Shown here one piece after another: positions 32,285 through 42,300 of a DNA stretch of 64,000 nt (its first letter is position 1; every line of letters starts with the position of its first letter). A model generated the notes under the pieces. The model saw only the letters and a program-made list of their open reading frames with translations, made no database searches and was not told where the DNA came from. The stretch covers positions 124,001 through 188,000 of the forward strand of contig NZ_JBGSLK010000134.1 of assembly GCF_041740695.1 (NCBI RefSeq). Reading direction: 5' to 3'. Source of the stretch: Haliscomenobacter sp041740695 (lineage in GTDB: Bacteria; Bacteroidota; Bacteroidia; Chitinophagales; Saprospiraceae). The translations under genes were made by a program, and so were the position numbers.

Positions 32285-35161
32285 ATGGAATACAAACCAC
32301 GCGAAATCGAAAAAAAGTGGAAAGCCTACTGGGATGAGCACAAGGTCTACAAAGTAAGCCACCAGAGCGACCGCCCGAAGTTTTACGTCTTGGACATGTT
32401 CCCTTACCCATCGGGAGCCGGATTGCACGTGGGGCACCCCCTCGGCTACATCGCTTCGGACATTTACGCGCGGTACAAGCGTTTGAAAGGGTTCAACGTG
32501 TTGCACCCCATGGGTTACGATGCCTTTGGTTTGCCCGCGGAGCAGTACGCCATTACGACCGGAGTACACCCTGCGAAGTCCACCGCAGCCAATATTGCCC
32601 GTTACCGCGAGCAGTTGGACAATTTGGGCTTCAGTTTCGATTGGGATCGGGAAGTACGCACCTGTGAGCCTTCCTACTACAAGTGGACCCAGTGGATTTT
32701 TGCGGAGTTGTTCAATCACTATTACGATAAAGCCCTGAACAAGGCGATGCCCATCGAAACCCTGGTGGCTCGTTTTGAAAAAGAAGGCAACACCCAGGTC
32801 AACGCTGCTAACTCTCAAGACAAAACCTTTAGCGCTGCCGATTGGCAGGGCATGAATAAAAAGGAGCAGGCTGACGTACTGATGAACTACCGCCTGGCCT
32901 ATAAAAAAGCTTCTTACGTCAACTGGTGTGAAGCCTTGGGTACCGTATTGGCCAACGATGAGGTGAAAGACGGCGTATCCGAACGCGGCGGCCACCCCGT
33001 AGAACGCCGGGCCATGATGCAATGGTCTTTGCGCATTACAGCCTATGCCGATCGTTTGTTGTACGATTTGGACAACATCGATTGGTCGGATGCCATGAAG
33101 CGCATGCAAGGCAACTGGATTGGCCGTTCGGTAGGTGCACAACTATTCTTTCCGATTGCAGGCTCTGAGCAAAAAATCGAAATATTCACCACGCGCCCAG
33201 ACACCATTTTTGGCGCGACTTATATGGTGTTGGCACCCGAGCACGATTTGGTGCCGGAGTTGACCACCCCTGATCAAAAGGAAAAAGTTGAAACTTACCT
33301 GAGCTATGCCAAAGCCCGCTCCGAACGCGAGCGCATGGCCGATGTGAAAGAAGTAACCGGGGCCTTTTTGGGCTCTTACGCCATCAATCCATTTACCGAA
33401 GAACAAATTCCAATTTGGATTGGCGAATATGTGTTGAAAGATTATGGTACCGGGGCCATCATGGCCGTACCCAGCGACGACGACCGCGATGATGCTTTTG
33501 CCCGTAAGTTTGGCTTACAAATCATCGATGTAGTCGACAAGTCCAATTACCCCGGCTCCACCCGCCACGATAAAGAGGGCATCATCATCAATTCCGGCTT
33601 TTTGAATGGCATGGAAGTGCCTGCGGCCATTGATGAAATGTTGAACCGCATTGAAGGTATGGACTTGGGCAAACGCCAGGTCAATTACAAATTGCGCGAT
33701 GCCTTGTTCAGTCGCCAACGTTACTGGGGTGAACCTTTCCCCGTGACTTATGATGCCGATGGCATTGCTGAGGCAATGGCGCCTGCGGACTTGCCTTTGG
33801 AATTGCCCGATATGGACGATTTTAAACCCAGCACTGGCGGCCAGGCACCTTTGGCGCGGGCAACGGACTGGGTGAATTTGCCCAATGGCATGACGCGGGA
33901 AACCGATACCATGCCCGGCTCTGCCGGTTCGTCTTGGTATTTTCTGCGCTACATGGATCCGCAGAATGACCAGGAGTTTGCCAGTCAGGATGCGGTGAAC
34001 TATTGGCGGGATGTGGACTTGTACATTGGGGGCACCGAACACGCGGTGGGCCACTTGATGTACTCCCGAATGTGGCACAAGTTTTTGTACGACAAAGGAT
34101 TGGTGCCTACGGTTGAACCCTTCAAAAAGTTGATCAACCAGGGCATGATCCAGGGCGTTGTGGAAAACCTGTACATGCAAAAGGATAAGGTGAATGGCGT
34201 AAACCGCTTCATTTGTGCCTCCTTGTTGGCCGAAGAGGAAGCCAAGGGCCATAAGTTCACCAAACTGCCCGTATTGGTGGATTATGTGGCGGATTATGGC
34301 CTGCCTGCTTCCCACTTGAATGAGGTGGGGGTGAAACAGTTCATCGCCTGGCGCCCCGATTATGCCGAGGCCATCTTTGAAGGTACGGATGCCATTTTCC
34401 AAAACGGAGTGGTTACGGCTAAAGCTGGCAAAACCGGTGCTTTCCAGTTGATGACCCAATCGGAGGTCGGCAAAATGTCGAAGTCTTTGTACAACGTGAT
34501 CAATCCCGACGATGTCGTTGAGCAATACGGTGCAGACTGTTTCCGCATGTACGAGATGTTCCTGGGGCCAATCGAACAAGCCAAACCCTGGGACACCAAA
34601 GGCATCAGCGGGGTGTACAACTTCTTGCGCAAATTCTGGGGTTTGTTTTTTGACAAACAGGGCAAATGGACCGTTTCAGATGCCGAACCTACCCGTGAGG
34701 AATGGAAAATCCTGCACACCGCCATCAAACGGATCACCGACGATGTGGAGCGCTATTCCTTCAACACCTGCGTGAGTACCTTCATGATCGCCACCAACGA
34801 CTTGCAAAAAGCAGGCTGCAACAAAGTGGCGATTTTGGAAGAATTGGTGCAGTTGATCGCGCCCTTTGCGCCGCATTTGGCGGAGGAATTGTGGCAGGGC
34901 TTGGGGAAATCCGGCTCGGTGCACCACGCCAATTTCCCGATTTTGAACGAGGCTTATTTGGTCGAAGATACCATCGAATACCCTGTTCAAATCAACGGCA
35001 AATTGCGCATGACGGCTGCTTTTGCTGCGGATACGCCTCCACAGGTTTTGGAAAAAGCCATTTTGGAGCTGGAAGCGGTACAAAAATGGACCGAAGGTAA
35101 GGAAGTGAAAAAAGTGATTGTTGTTCCGAAAAGGATGATCAATATTGTGGTGGCGGGGTAG
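32285..35161 (+). CDS. leuS: Leucyl-tRNA synthetase
   Basis: Class I aminoacyl-tRNA synthetase of 958 aa that charges tRNA-Leu. The HIGH motif is HVGH near residue 48 (FPYPSGAGLHVGHPLGY) and the KMSKS motif is at about 730 (VGKMSKSLYNVINPDD). The editing domain includes FTTRPDTIFGATYMVLAPEH. It is longer than the E. coli enzyme (860 aa), with extra segments around residues 175-200 and 590-690, as is usual in Bacteroidota. A hairpin terminator follows. Confidence 0.97.
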   Translation: MEYKPREIEKKWKAYWDEHKVYKVSHQSDRPKFYVLDMFPYPSGAGLHVGHPLGYIASDIYARYKRLKGFNVLHPMGYDAFGLPAEQYAITTGVHPAKSTAANIARYREQLDNLGFSFDWDREVRTCEPSYYKWTQWIFAELFNHYYDKALNKAMPIETLVARFEKEGNTQVNAANSQDKTFSAADWQGMNKKEQADVLMNYRLAYKKASYVNWCEALGTVLANDEVKDGVSERGGHPVERRAMMQWSLRITAYADRLLYDLDNIDWSDAMKRMQGNWIGRSVGAQLFFPIAGSEQKIEIFTTRPDTIFGATYMVLAPEHDLVPELTTPDQKEKVETYLSYAKARSERERMADVKEVTGAFLGSYAINPFTEEQIPIWIGEYVLKDYGTGAIMAVPSDDDRDDAFARKFGLQIIDVVDKSNYPGSTRHDKEGIIINSGFLNGMEVPAAIDEMLNRIEGMDLGKRQVNYKLRDALFSRQRYWGEPFPVTYDADGIAEAMAPADLPLELPDMDDFKPSTGGQAPLARATDWVNLPNGMTRETDTMPGSAGSSWYFLRYMDPQNDQEFASQDAVNYWRDVDLYIGGTEHAVGHLMYSRMWHKFLYDKGLVPTVEPFKKLINQGMIQGVVENLYMQKDKVNGVNRFICASLLAEEEAKGHKFTKLPVLVDYVADYGLPASHLNEVGVKQFIAWRPDYAEAIFEGTDAIFQNGVVTAKAGKTGAFQLMTQSEVGKMSKSLYNVINPDDVVEQYGADCFRMYEMFLGPIEQAKPWDTKGISGVYNFLRKFWGLFFDKQGKWTVSDAEPTREEWKILHTAIKRITDDVERYSFNTCVSTFMIATNDLQKAGCNKVAILEELVQLIAPFAPHLAEELWQGLGKSGSVHHANFPILNEAYLVEDTIEYPVQINGKLRMTAAFAADTPPQVLEKAILELEAVQKWTEGKEVKKVIVVPKRMINIVVAG

Positions 35162-35186
35162 GTTTGAACCGCTTCGTTACTAAGGT

Positions 35187-35230
35187 ACAAAGGCTCTGAG
35201 GGGATTTTCTCTTGGGGCCTTTGTGGTTTT
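35187..35230 (+). terminator. leuS terminator-like hairpin, copy 1
   Basis: ACAAAGGC (35187) pairs with GCCTTTGT (35217), followed by GGTTTT. The surrounding ~65 bp recur almost unchanged at 35964-36030. Confidence 0.65.
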
Positions 35231-35352
35231 CATTCACCAAAAAGGCACTGGGAGTTCTAGCCCTACTTTTACCCAAAGTGTAGAAAAAAAACCTTGTATT
35301 TGTACACAACTTCGCTGGCTTGAATTTTTACCTCTAAGTAAAAATTAAAACC

Positions 35353-35868
35353 ATGAGTGATGTACAAAACTTGGCGCACCAAGACGCCATTGAAAAATTA
35401 CGGGATTTAATCGAAGACTCTCGCATAGCTATGCTTTGTTCAAATTTGACCAATGTTCCCTTTTCCTGTTGCCCAATGGCAACCCAAAAGGTGGAGGAAG
35501 AAACGGGCGTAATTTGGTTTTTCACCACCGTAAGCCATCAACATATTGATGAAATCAACCGTGATAACCGTGTTCAGTTGATTTATGCTGACAATGGTGA
35601 TTCCTCCTACCTGGTGCTGTCTGGAAAAGCGGAAATTTCTAGTGATCGGAAAAAAATAGAAGAATTGTGGAATCCCTATGTTAAAGTATGGTTTCCAGAT
35701 GGCGTAGATGATCCAAAACTTCGCCTTTTAAAAGTAACTCCCCAAGATGGGTTTTACTGGGATACCAAAAATGGCAAAATGGTATCTTTTCTGAAAAGAA
35801 TGTCTTCCTTGATTACTGGTCAGACTATGGATGACAGTATCGAAGGAAATTTGAGCCTGACTAAGTAA
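35353..35868 (+). CDS. PNPOx-like (general stress protein 26-type) flavin-binding protein
   Basis: Protein of 171 aa with the split-barrel fold of pyridoxamine-phosphate-oxidase relatives. Features are LRDLIEDSRIAMLCSN, VIWFFTTVSHQHIDEINR, VQLIYADNGDSSYLVLSGKA and LLKVTPQDGFYWD. It matches the GsiB/GS26-type group that binds flavin. True PNPO active-site residues are not evident, so stress-related flavin binding is the better guess. It is flanked on both sides by copies of the same hairpin. Confidence 0.82.
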   Translation: MSDVQNLAHQDAIEKLRDLIEDSRIAMLCSNLTNVPFSCCPMATQKVEEETGVIWFFTTVSHQHIDEINRDNRVQLIYADNGDSSYLVLSGKAEISSDRKKIEELWNPYVKVWFPDGVDDPKLRLLKVTPQDGFYWDTKNGKMVSFLKRMSSLITGQTMDDSIEGNLSLTK

Positions 35869-35987
35869 TAAAACGTAACGTATGAAAATAAATGCCGCCA
35901 GGGGAGAGACTTGTTCCAGCAGGTAAGCTAATCAGTAGGTCTCAGGTTCGCATCCCAGGGGTAGGTTTGGAAACTTTGTCCTAATAC

Positions 35988-36030
35988 ACAAAGGCTCTGA
36001 GGGGATTTCTCTTGGGGCCTTTGTGGTTTT
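35988..36030 (+). terminator. Terminator-like hairpin, copy 2
   Basis: ACAAAGGC (35988) and GCCTTTGT (36017), then GGTTTT. It is a near copy of the leuS terminator at 35187 and ends the PNPOx-like gene. The upstream 35869-35960 holds no gene; GGTTCGCATCCC there resembles a tRNA T-loop but cannot be folded into a tRNA. Confidence 0.6.
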
Positions 36031-36133
36031 GAGGCGAAACTCTTTTACTTTGTCGGCTCAAGCTTTATCTTATCCTAGTAGGCCAACTAGTCCCCAGGCG
36101 TAAATTAAAATTGCGCCTTTCTGCTAAATGAAT

Positions 36134-36141
36134 TAAATTTG
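36134..36141 (+). promoter_or_regulatory. -7 promoter element of the toxin-antitoxin pair
   Basis: TAAATTTG, a full match, preceded by ATTG at 36110 with a 20-bp spacer. Expected start is about 36148, close to the antitoxin ATG at 36161. Confidence 0.55.
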
Positions 36142-36160
36142 TTGAAATCAAAGGCGAAAA

Positions 36161-36406
36161 ATGACACGTATTACTTTAGATGTAGACAATGCACATCTTT
36201 CTACGTTGCTGCTTTTTTTAAAGACCTTGAATTATATCGAGGTAAAAAAAGTAGAACGTGAGGCGGTGTCTGAACAAGATGAACGAGAAAAATTAAATAA
36301 GCTGAATGCCTTAGCTGGTGCATGGTCAGATGACCGCACTGCAGAGCAAATTATTGCAGAAATTAAAGAAGCAAGAGTGTTTAACCGGAGTATTGAGGCA
36401 CTATGA
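36161..36406 (+). CDS. Antitoxin of a VapBC-type pair
   Basis: Protein of 81 aa. An N-terminal beta strand (TRITLDVDNAHL) is followed by acidic helices (AVSEQDEREKLNKLNAL) and AGAWSDDRTAEQIIAEIKEARV, a tail typical of antitoxins that wrap PIN toxins. It overlaps the toxin start by 4 bp (ATGA). The family is not one of the classic AbrB or RHH forms, so only context and composition support the call. Confidence 0.75.
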   Translation: MTRITLDVDNAHLSTLLLFLKTLNYIEVKKVEREAVSEQDEREKLNKLNALAGAWSDDRTAEQIIAEIKEARVFNRSIEAL

Positions 36407-36825
36407 ATAAATATCTTCTCGATACCAATATTGTCATCTTTTTGTTTAGACAGAAATATCAGGTTCAAGAAAAAATGGCCTCTGTTGGGCTTCAAAATTG
36501 TTTTGTTTCCGAGATAACATTAGCTGAACTAAAAATTGGGGCTGAAAGTAGCGCAGACCCAGCAAAAAATCATGCACTGATCAATTTATTGACTGAAACG
36601 GTGACCGTTTTACCCATCTCTAAGGTACTTGATGTATTCGCATTTGAGAAAGTTCGCCTAAACAAAGCAGGAACACCCATGCACGATCATTTTGACGTTT
36701 TAATTGCTGCAACAGCATTGGTTTATGACCTTGTGGTGGTGACCAACAATACCAGGCATTTTGTAGTTTATGAAGGCCTGGAAGTAGAGGACTGGACCTT
36801 ATCTGCCCCTGGACAATTTGTGTAG
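36403..36825 (+). CDS. PIN-domain ribonuclease toxin (VapC-like)
   Basis: Protein of 140 aa. PIN signature residues are visible: Asp in KYLLDTNIVIFL, Glu in SEITLAELKIGAE, Asp in HDHFDVLIAATAL, and VVTNNTRHF near the end (Asn-Asn in place of the more usual Asp). It is probably an mRNA- or tRNA-cleaving toxin neutralised by the upstream 81-aa protein. Confidence 0.88.
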   Translation: MNKYLLDTNIVIFLFRQKYQVQEKMASVGLQNCFVSEITLAELKIGAESSADPAKNHALINLLTETVTVLPISKVLDVFAFEKVRLNKAGTPMHDHFDVLIAATALVYDLVVVTNNTRHFVVYEGLEVEDWTLSAPGQFV

Positions 36826-36932
36826 GGGTTACGTTGTTCCAGTGGAGAAAGAAGGGGCGGATCTGCCGAGTTTTCACTCCACTTGCCACTCTCTCTTGAA
36901 AAACTTATCTTTACCAGCACAAATCAATCAAC

Positions 36933-37346
36933 ATGTCTATTGTACTTGACTTGCCACAAGACCTGGAACAAAAATTACGCGCAACCGCATCCGCTGCGGG
37001 GCAAAATGTTGATGCCTATATTTTACGCCTGTTGGAAAAAAATGTGCAGGGTCAACCCAGCCAAGAAAAATCCAAGAGCATCGCTTTGTTACAGCTGATC
37101 AATCGTGGGTTGCCAACCGAAGTCTGGAGTCGTTTTTATAGCTTGGTTCAAAAGAGGGAACATCATACCATCACTGATACTGAATTGGCTGAATTAATTG
37201 AGTTGACCGATTCGATTGATCTTGCCCATGCCCAGCGGATGGAGGCCTTGGTGGAGTTGGCGGTATTGCAAAATAAACCTTTAGAGGCATTGATGGATGA
37301 ATTGGGCATTGGCCCCATGGCAGTAGAACGGTACTCAATCAACTAA
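36933..37346 (+). CDS. Hypothetical protein with antitoxin-like N-terminus
   Basis: Protein of 137 aa. SIVLDLPQDLEQKLRATASA and NVDAYILRLLEKN resemble a ribbon-helix-helix DNA-binding module. The C-terminal half (ITDTELAELIELTDSIDLAHAQRMEALVELA) is helical and also seen with toxin-antitoxin or HNH-linked genes in cyanobacteria and Bacteroidota. No toxin partner follows directly. Confidence 0.65.
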   Translation: MSIVLDLPQDLEQKLRATASAAGQNVDAYILRLLEKNVQGQPSQEKSKSIALLQLINRGLPTEVWSRFYSLVQKREHHTITDTELAELIELTDSIDLAHAQRMEALVELAVLQNKPLEALMDELGIGPMAVERYSIN

Positions 37347-37434
37347 GTGGCCAACCGAATCAATAGATTTGTTTTATCATGAACTCTTCTTCATCAATTC
37401 CTTTAAAGACATTGAATAAGTCAAAAAAATGACC

Positions 37435-37442
37435 TAACTTTG
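37435..37442 (+). promoter_or_regulatory. -7 promoter element of the HNH pair
   Basis: TAACTTTG, a full match, with ATTG 20 bp upstream (37411). It lies 31 bp before the first gene of the pair. Confidence 0.5.
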
Positions 37443-37473
37443 AAAAGTTGAATTTAAAAATGCATCCGCAAAT

Positions 37474-37710
37474 ATGGAGAACATCAAGATATATGATGAG
37501 GTGGCCACTTTTTTAGCACAATCTGCTCCTGTGCAAATATTGGCTTATCGGCCTTCAGAAGCGACACAACATCGTTTTGATGACCTGGTATGGAAGAAAA
37601 AGGAGCAAACGCTCAGCGCTGAAGAGGCATCGGAGTTGGAACACTATTTTATGTTGGAGCATATTTTCCGCTTGGTTAAAATACGTGCTGCGATTCAGAT
37701 GGCGCAATGA
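37474..37710 (+). CDS. Small hypothetical protein coupled to an HNH nuclease
   Basis: Protein of 78 aa: IKIYDEVATFLAQSAPVQIL, then a helical segment with LSAEEASELEHYFMLEHIFRLVKIRA. No known domain. It overlaps the HNH gene by 4 bp (ATGA), the same coupling as the toxin-antitoxin pair upstream, so it may be an inhibitor or specificity partner. Confidence 0.7.
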   Translation: MENIKIYDEVATFLAQSAPVQILAYRPSEATQHRFDDLVWKKKEQTLSAEEASELEHYFMLEHIFRLVKIRAAIQMAQ

Positions 37711-38126
37711 GTGAGTACATTTCTAAGCGGCAACGTAAGGCTATCGCTCAAAGAGCTAAAGGTTGTTGTGAATACTGCTTAATGCCAGAACGCTTTTCCT
37801 TATTCACTTTCCATATTGATCACGTGATCAGCCTTAAGCACGGAGGGATTACTCACTTTGATAATCTTGCCTATTGCTGCGGCATTTGCAATTCAAATAA
37901 AGGGTCCGACTTGGGCACTTTTTTGAAAAACCCCGAAACCATCATCCGCTTTTTCAATCCTCGTACTGACCAGTGGTTCGATCATTTTGAATTGATAGAA
38001 GGCATGATTCATCACCATACAATCATTGGGGAGGCAACCATCAAAATTTTCAAATTCAATGAGGTAGAACGAATTTTGGAACGTAAGCTTTTGATTGAGG
38101 GAGGATTCATTAGGGGTTTTAAATAG
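37707..38126 (+). CDS. HNH endonuclease
   Basis: Protein of 139 aa with a complete HNH/zinc core: CCEYC near residue 21, IDHVISLKHGG, FDNLAYCCGICNSNKG. The C-terminal half (FFNPRTDQWFDHF, then IIGEATIKIFKFNEVERI) is shared by a widespread group of stand-alone HNH proteins. Likely DNA nuclease; biological role unknown. Translationally coupled to the 78-aa protein. Confidence 0.88.
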   Translation: MSEYISKRQRKAIAQRAKGCCEYCLMPERFSLFTFHIDHVISLKHGGITHFDNLAYCCGICNSNKGSDLGTFLKNPETIIRFFNPRTDQWFDHFELIEGMIHHHTIIGEATIKIFKFNEVERILERKLLIEGGFIRGFK

Positions 38127-38148
38127 TTGAATCAAAAATTCCAGGATC

Positions 38149-38394
38149 ATGACCAGTGAAGATCGAATTATTTTGGACTACATGGCCATGCTAAACCACC
38201 TCAGTTCTGATTTGAAGCTGCGCCTGATCATGCAATTGACCAATAGCCTCAGAAAGGAATATGTAGAAGGTATTCCTGAAAAAGATGAGCCCTGGAAGGG
38301 TTTGTTTGGTGCATGGCGAGATACGGATGAGAATTTAGCACAGTTCGTTAGGGAGGGGAGATTGCTTGATTGGGAAATTCCAAGCTTTGACTAA
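38149..38394 (+). CDS. Orphan antitoxin-like protein
   Basis: Protein of 81 aa: EDRIILDYMAMLNHLSSDLKLRLIMQL, then EPWKGLFGAWRDTDENLAQFVRE. The WRD and ENL pattern resembles antitoxins paired with PIN toxins. It overlaps the start of a truncated PIN gene by one base (TAATG). Confidence 0.65.
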   Translation: MTSEDRIILDYMAMLNHLSSDLKLRLIMQLTNSLRKEYVEGIPEKDEPWKGLFGAWRDTDENLAQFVREGRLLDWEIPSFD

Positions 38395-38474
38395 TGATAG
38401 GCTTGCTGGATACCAATATTATAGTGGCCCATGTACTAGATACTTATGTGACGCGTAGGCCTGAAACAAACTAA
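38394..38474 (+). pseudogene. PIN-domain toxin remnant
   Basis: The ATG at 38394 overlaps the antitoxin stop and opens a 26-codon frame starting MIGLLDTNIIVAHVLD, the first strand of a PIN domain with its metal-binding Asp. It then runs to a stop after TRRPETN. The remaining three acidic residues and about 110 residues are missing, so the toxin is dead. Confidence 0.65.
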
Positions 38475-38518
38475 ATGGAACCCATAATCAGGCTGTTTCG
38501 GTAAACAAAACTTAAAAT

Positions 38519-39235
38519 ATGATCAACTTATTAAACGACTTTATATCTTATCTAGGTGCAGGTAACGCACTATCAATTTTTCTGTTCATTCTTGGGACTT
38601 TTCTAGGGTTTTATTTTTACTTTAAAACTTTTTTTAGGTTGACCTATTCATCAGCTAGAGTATGCAAATTGTGTGAAAGTATTAATGACTGGAAAAATGA
38701 AAACAACATCCTTAGCTCAAGGATTTTGGTTTGCAATAACGGTAGGAAAACACTAACAAAAAAAGAAGTCAGTCATCTTGAAATAAGCTCGGCGCTCAAA
38801 ATGATCAAAAATTTTCGTGTAATAAAGGGTGAAGGCCATTTGAAACCACTAGCGAAAGATGGTAAGATCATATTGAATTTTGACTATTTGGATTCTGGCG
38901 ATGCATTTGTTTTGGAAATTGAACATAGTGGTGAAATCGAATTTAAAGGGAGAATTTCAGAGACAGGCAGGATACTGCAAACTGAACCAAGAACATGGTT
39001 CTGGGTTAATCTATTTACTTCCCTTCTGCTTTTTGCTTTAATGTCCTACAACGTATTCTTAATGATAGATAGTGACAAGTTGATTGTCAGTACTATTATC
39101 AATTTTATTTTACTTGTTGGCATTTATGCTTTGATTAGATTTATTCACTCCTTGCTCTTTATTCCCGATAGGTTGGCATCAAAATATCTGGACACTCAAG
39201 ATAAAACTAGTAGAGCTTTCAAAAATGAGTTTTAA
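38519..39235 (+). CDS. Hypothetical membrane protein
   Basis: Protein of 238 aa, not recognised. One N-terminal membrane helix (LSIFLFILGTFLGFYFYF) is followed by a soluble strand-rich domain (~35-155) and two C-terminal membrane helices (LFTSLLLFALMSYNVFLMI; IINFILLVGIYALIRFI). AT-rich codon use like the gene that follows on the other strand suggests a common foreign origin. Confidence 0.7.
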   Translation: MINLLNDFISYLGAGNALSIFLFILGTFLGFYFYFKTFFRLTYSSARVCKLCESINDWKNENNILSSRILVCNNGRKTLTKKEVSHLEISSALKMIKNFRVIKGEGHLKPLAKDGKIILNFDYLDSGDAFVLEIEHSGEIEFKGRISETGRILQTEPRTWFWVNLFTSLLLFALMSYNVFLMIDSDKLIVSTIINFILLVGIYALIRFIHSLLFIPDRLASKYLDTQDKTSRAFKNEF

Positions 39236-39397
39236 AGGGTGTTCTCACAGAAAGTATTTGACGAAATCAACTTGTTTTTGGGTGGCGCTTCTATAGCATC
39301 GTGCATACGCTGCGTCTTGAAAACGCGGAGATAATGGGTGCAAAGTCATGAAGTGTAAGACCATGCACCAGCGTTGCGCTTTGGTGTAGATGTTTTT

Positions 39398-42300
39398 CTA
39401 TTTTAGTTTTAGTTTGAACATAGATAAGTTGATAAACCTTTCAAAACTCGTAGTAGCACGTTTAAATTCTTCATCCCCCCTATAAAGCTTTATCATTTTA
39501 AGAATATTTCCCGGATGATAGTATAATGAATAAAAATAATCTATGCTCCGTGTTTTATTAGTTAGTGAATTATATAAAATCTGTTCGAAGTCTTGACTTA
39601 TTTGTTTTTTTTCAAAAATTTTAAAGATTTCTATTTCAGGTAATGAAGTGTAGTAGCCATCAGAATACTTAGCGATTTCATAGGATTTCAAGTTTTTCCT
39701 CTTAATTAGCCTTATATCTTGGAGTGTGAGAATACCACTATCTAACCGTTCTTGGCTATTTTGCTTGTATTTATTATAATCATTCTGTTCTGTTCGCTCT
39801 TCAAATCTTAATCCAGCCTGTTTAAATTTCAAAGCTACTTTATTTTGACTTCTCTTAAAGCTGATTTTTGCTCTTGAATAATTAAGGGTGGATATAAGTC
39901 TTTCATTCTTATTAGAGTTAAGAACATTTTCGATTTCATCTAGCGGAATCGAAAGTGTTCGGTGATGTCTAATTAGTCTACTTTCTTCAATTTTGTATGT
40001 TCGTTCACTTATCTTATTTATATATTTTGGCGGAAGTTTGAACCATTCAATTTCTAAATCTTCAGGTTCGAATTTTTCTTCCAAACAAGATATTATTTTG
40101 GATGGTGCATATAATTTAATAAACTCTGAAAGTAAATGCCTAACTCCCTTTTCAGTCATTTCTTGCAGCTCATTAATTAATCGAATCGATTCTTCTAGTG
40201 AAATTAGATTTCTACTTTGTAGTGTCTTTAAAGCTATTGGCAACCCGTGCAAAGTGTAATCTTTCCTTTGGTAGTACTTTGTCCAATACAGATAAATACT
40301 AGAGATATCAATTTTTCTGTTTTCCAGCAGTGCTAATCGAATGTATCTGTGTATTTTATCGCCAAGACCAAAGCTACCCAAATCACTATACTTGTAGATA
40401 AGCTCCTTCAACGTTAAATCTTGATTCTCATTTTTTCCATTGTCAATTCTATACCCATAAGAAATTAAATTATTAAATACACCTTGCAAAATCCATTTTC
40501 GATCATAGTGAGGGGCATCATATTTTTTGATTAAAAATTGCTCAAGTTTGTAATCAGCTTCGGAAGTATTACCATTTAGATATTCCTCAAAGGTAGATTT
40601 TAGTATTTCATAGCCTTTTATGTTTGATTTATGAATGAAAACATTCTCAATGATATAAGTTATATGCTCCCTGAATCTTATCTTATCTCTTAATTTTTTG
40701 TCAATATTTTTTTCGCCTACCTTTGTAGAGTGCTTTTCTATGTATATTTCTTCTTCATAGATATCCTGTTCTAGTTTTTCATAAAAATGTTCAACTCCAT
40801 AATGATCCTTGGCGGTTCTATTTAAAAGAATTGTAGTGTTTTTAGTTTTTACATAATAATACATTCCAAAAAGATAATCAGAACTAGTAATGTCTTCATC
40901 AGTTATCCCATTTGCAATCAAAGACCTAACATATGCGTAATAAAATGTATTGATTGTGGCTAGATGGTCTCGAGTGATTAAATTAAATATTAAAGATAAT
41001 TCGTAATAGTTATTAACGCTTAGTATGTTTGGAGGACATTCAACTAGGGTTTCTCTCAATTGAGTATAGAAAGATTTTATTGATTCAAAGTCAACAGAAT
41101 TTTCTAAAATTTTTTCAAACGTTTCCATTGATGCATACTTGATCAAAATTTTCTTTTTCTGTTCCATAGAAAGTTGAAAAAACTTAAACCTGGATAAAAA
41201 TCTTTTTTCAAGGTTTAAAATAGATTCACTAACAATTTCACCAATTTTTTCTGATTTGGTTTCGTACTTAACCTGCTTTCTTAAAAAAGTATTAAAGCTA
41301 TCGTGCAGTAGTGAAATTCTATTTAGCTTGATATCAAATAAATAGGGATGCTCCTTGATGAATTCTTCAACATAATCTTTTTCATCTCCGATAAATAAAA
41401 CTACTTCTGATTTCATGATATAAGACATAGCGCATAAAAAAAATGATAAACTATGTTTACCTTTTTCGTTAGCTATAATGTTTTTATAATAGGAATCTAT
41501 ATTCTCAACCTTTTCGATTTTAGGGATTGTTTTGTGAATCTTGTAGTGTTCTGCCAAGTATTTAACAATTATTGGGTATCCCTGAGAAATTTTATAGATT
41601 TTGTAAATAATTGGATAATCTGATAAATGGAATAATGTTTTGAGAATTTCTTTAGTTTGGTTTAAACTCCAATTGTCAAGAATATGTTTTTTCCAATTTG
41701 TTTCATTTACTAAAGGTCTTGACAAAACAATTATTTTGCAATAATCCTTTGCTTTATTGATGAAATTGATAAAGCGCTCAAAGTCTTGTTCATTATAGTT
41801 TTCAATATGGTCAAGACCATCAATCATGAAAATTTTTTCTTCGGACTTTAGTTTTATAAAAATTTCTTCAATTTCTCTTGTTTTCTGGTCGCAAAAAAGT
41901 TTATAACTTAAATCCCGAATAAAATTTTCAAACTTTAATCTTTCTTTGTAATCATTATCTTGATTACCAATCCAAAATCGATAAATTATATTTTTTTTAT
42001 ACTTACTTTCTAATGTGTTTACAAAATGACTTTTCCCAACACCAGGTTTACCTTCAATTAGTAGGATATTTTCAAATTCAAGCAGTTTGTGACTTATTAA
42101 AATAGATTTCTCTTGTAATTTAGTTATGAATATTTTGAGTTGAGGCAATGATTCAATAGGTATATTCCATATTCTATTGTCTAGGATTGAACTAAAAAAA
42201 CTATCGATTTCATTTTTTCTTTGTGGATCTTTTTCATAAATTTTCTCTATTATTCTGTCAATTTGAACTCTTGACAAAGAAACTATGGAAACATTTTTAT

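Noticed and set aside
32216..34579. Long minus-strand frames across leuS
   Set aside because: Opposite-strand shadows of leuS with no recognisable domains.
35890..35962. tRNA-like fragment (GGTTCGCATCCC T-loop)
   Set aside because: The stems around the T-loop do not pair and no acceptor or anticodon arm can be drawn; at most a decayed relic.
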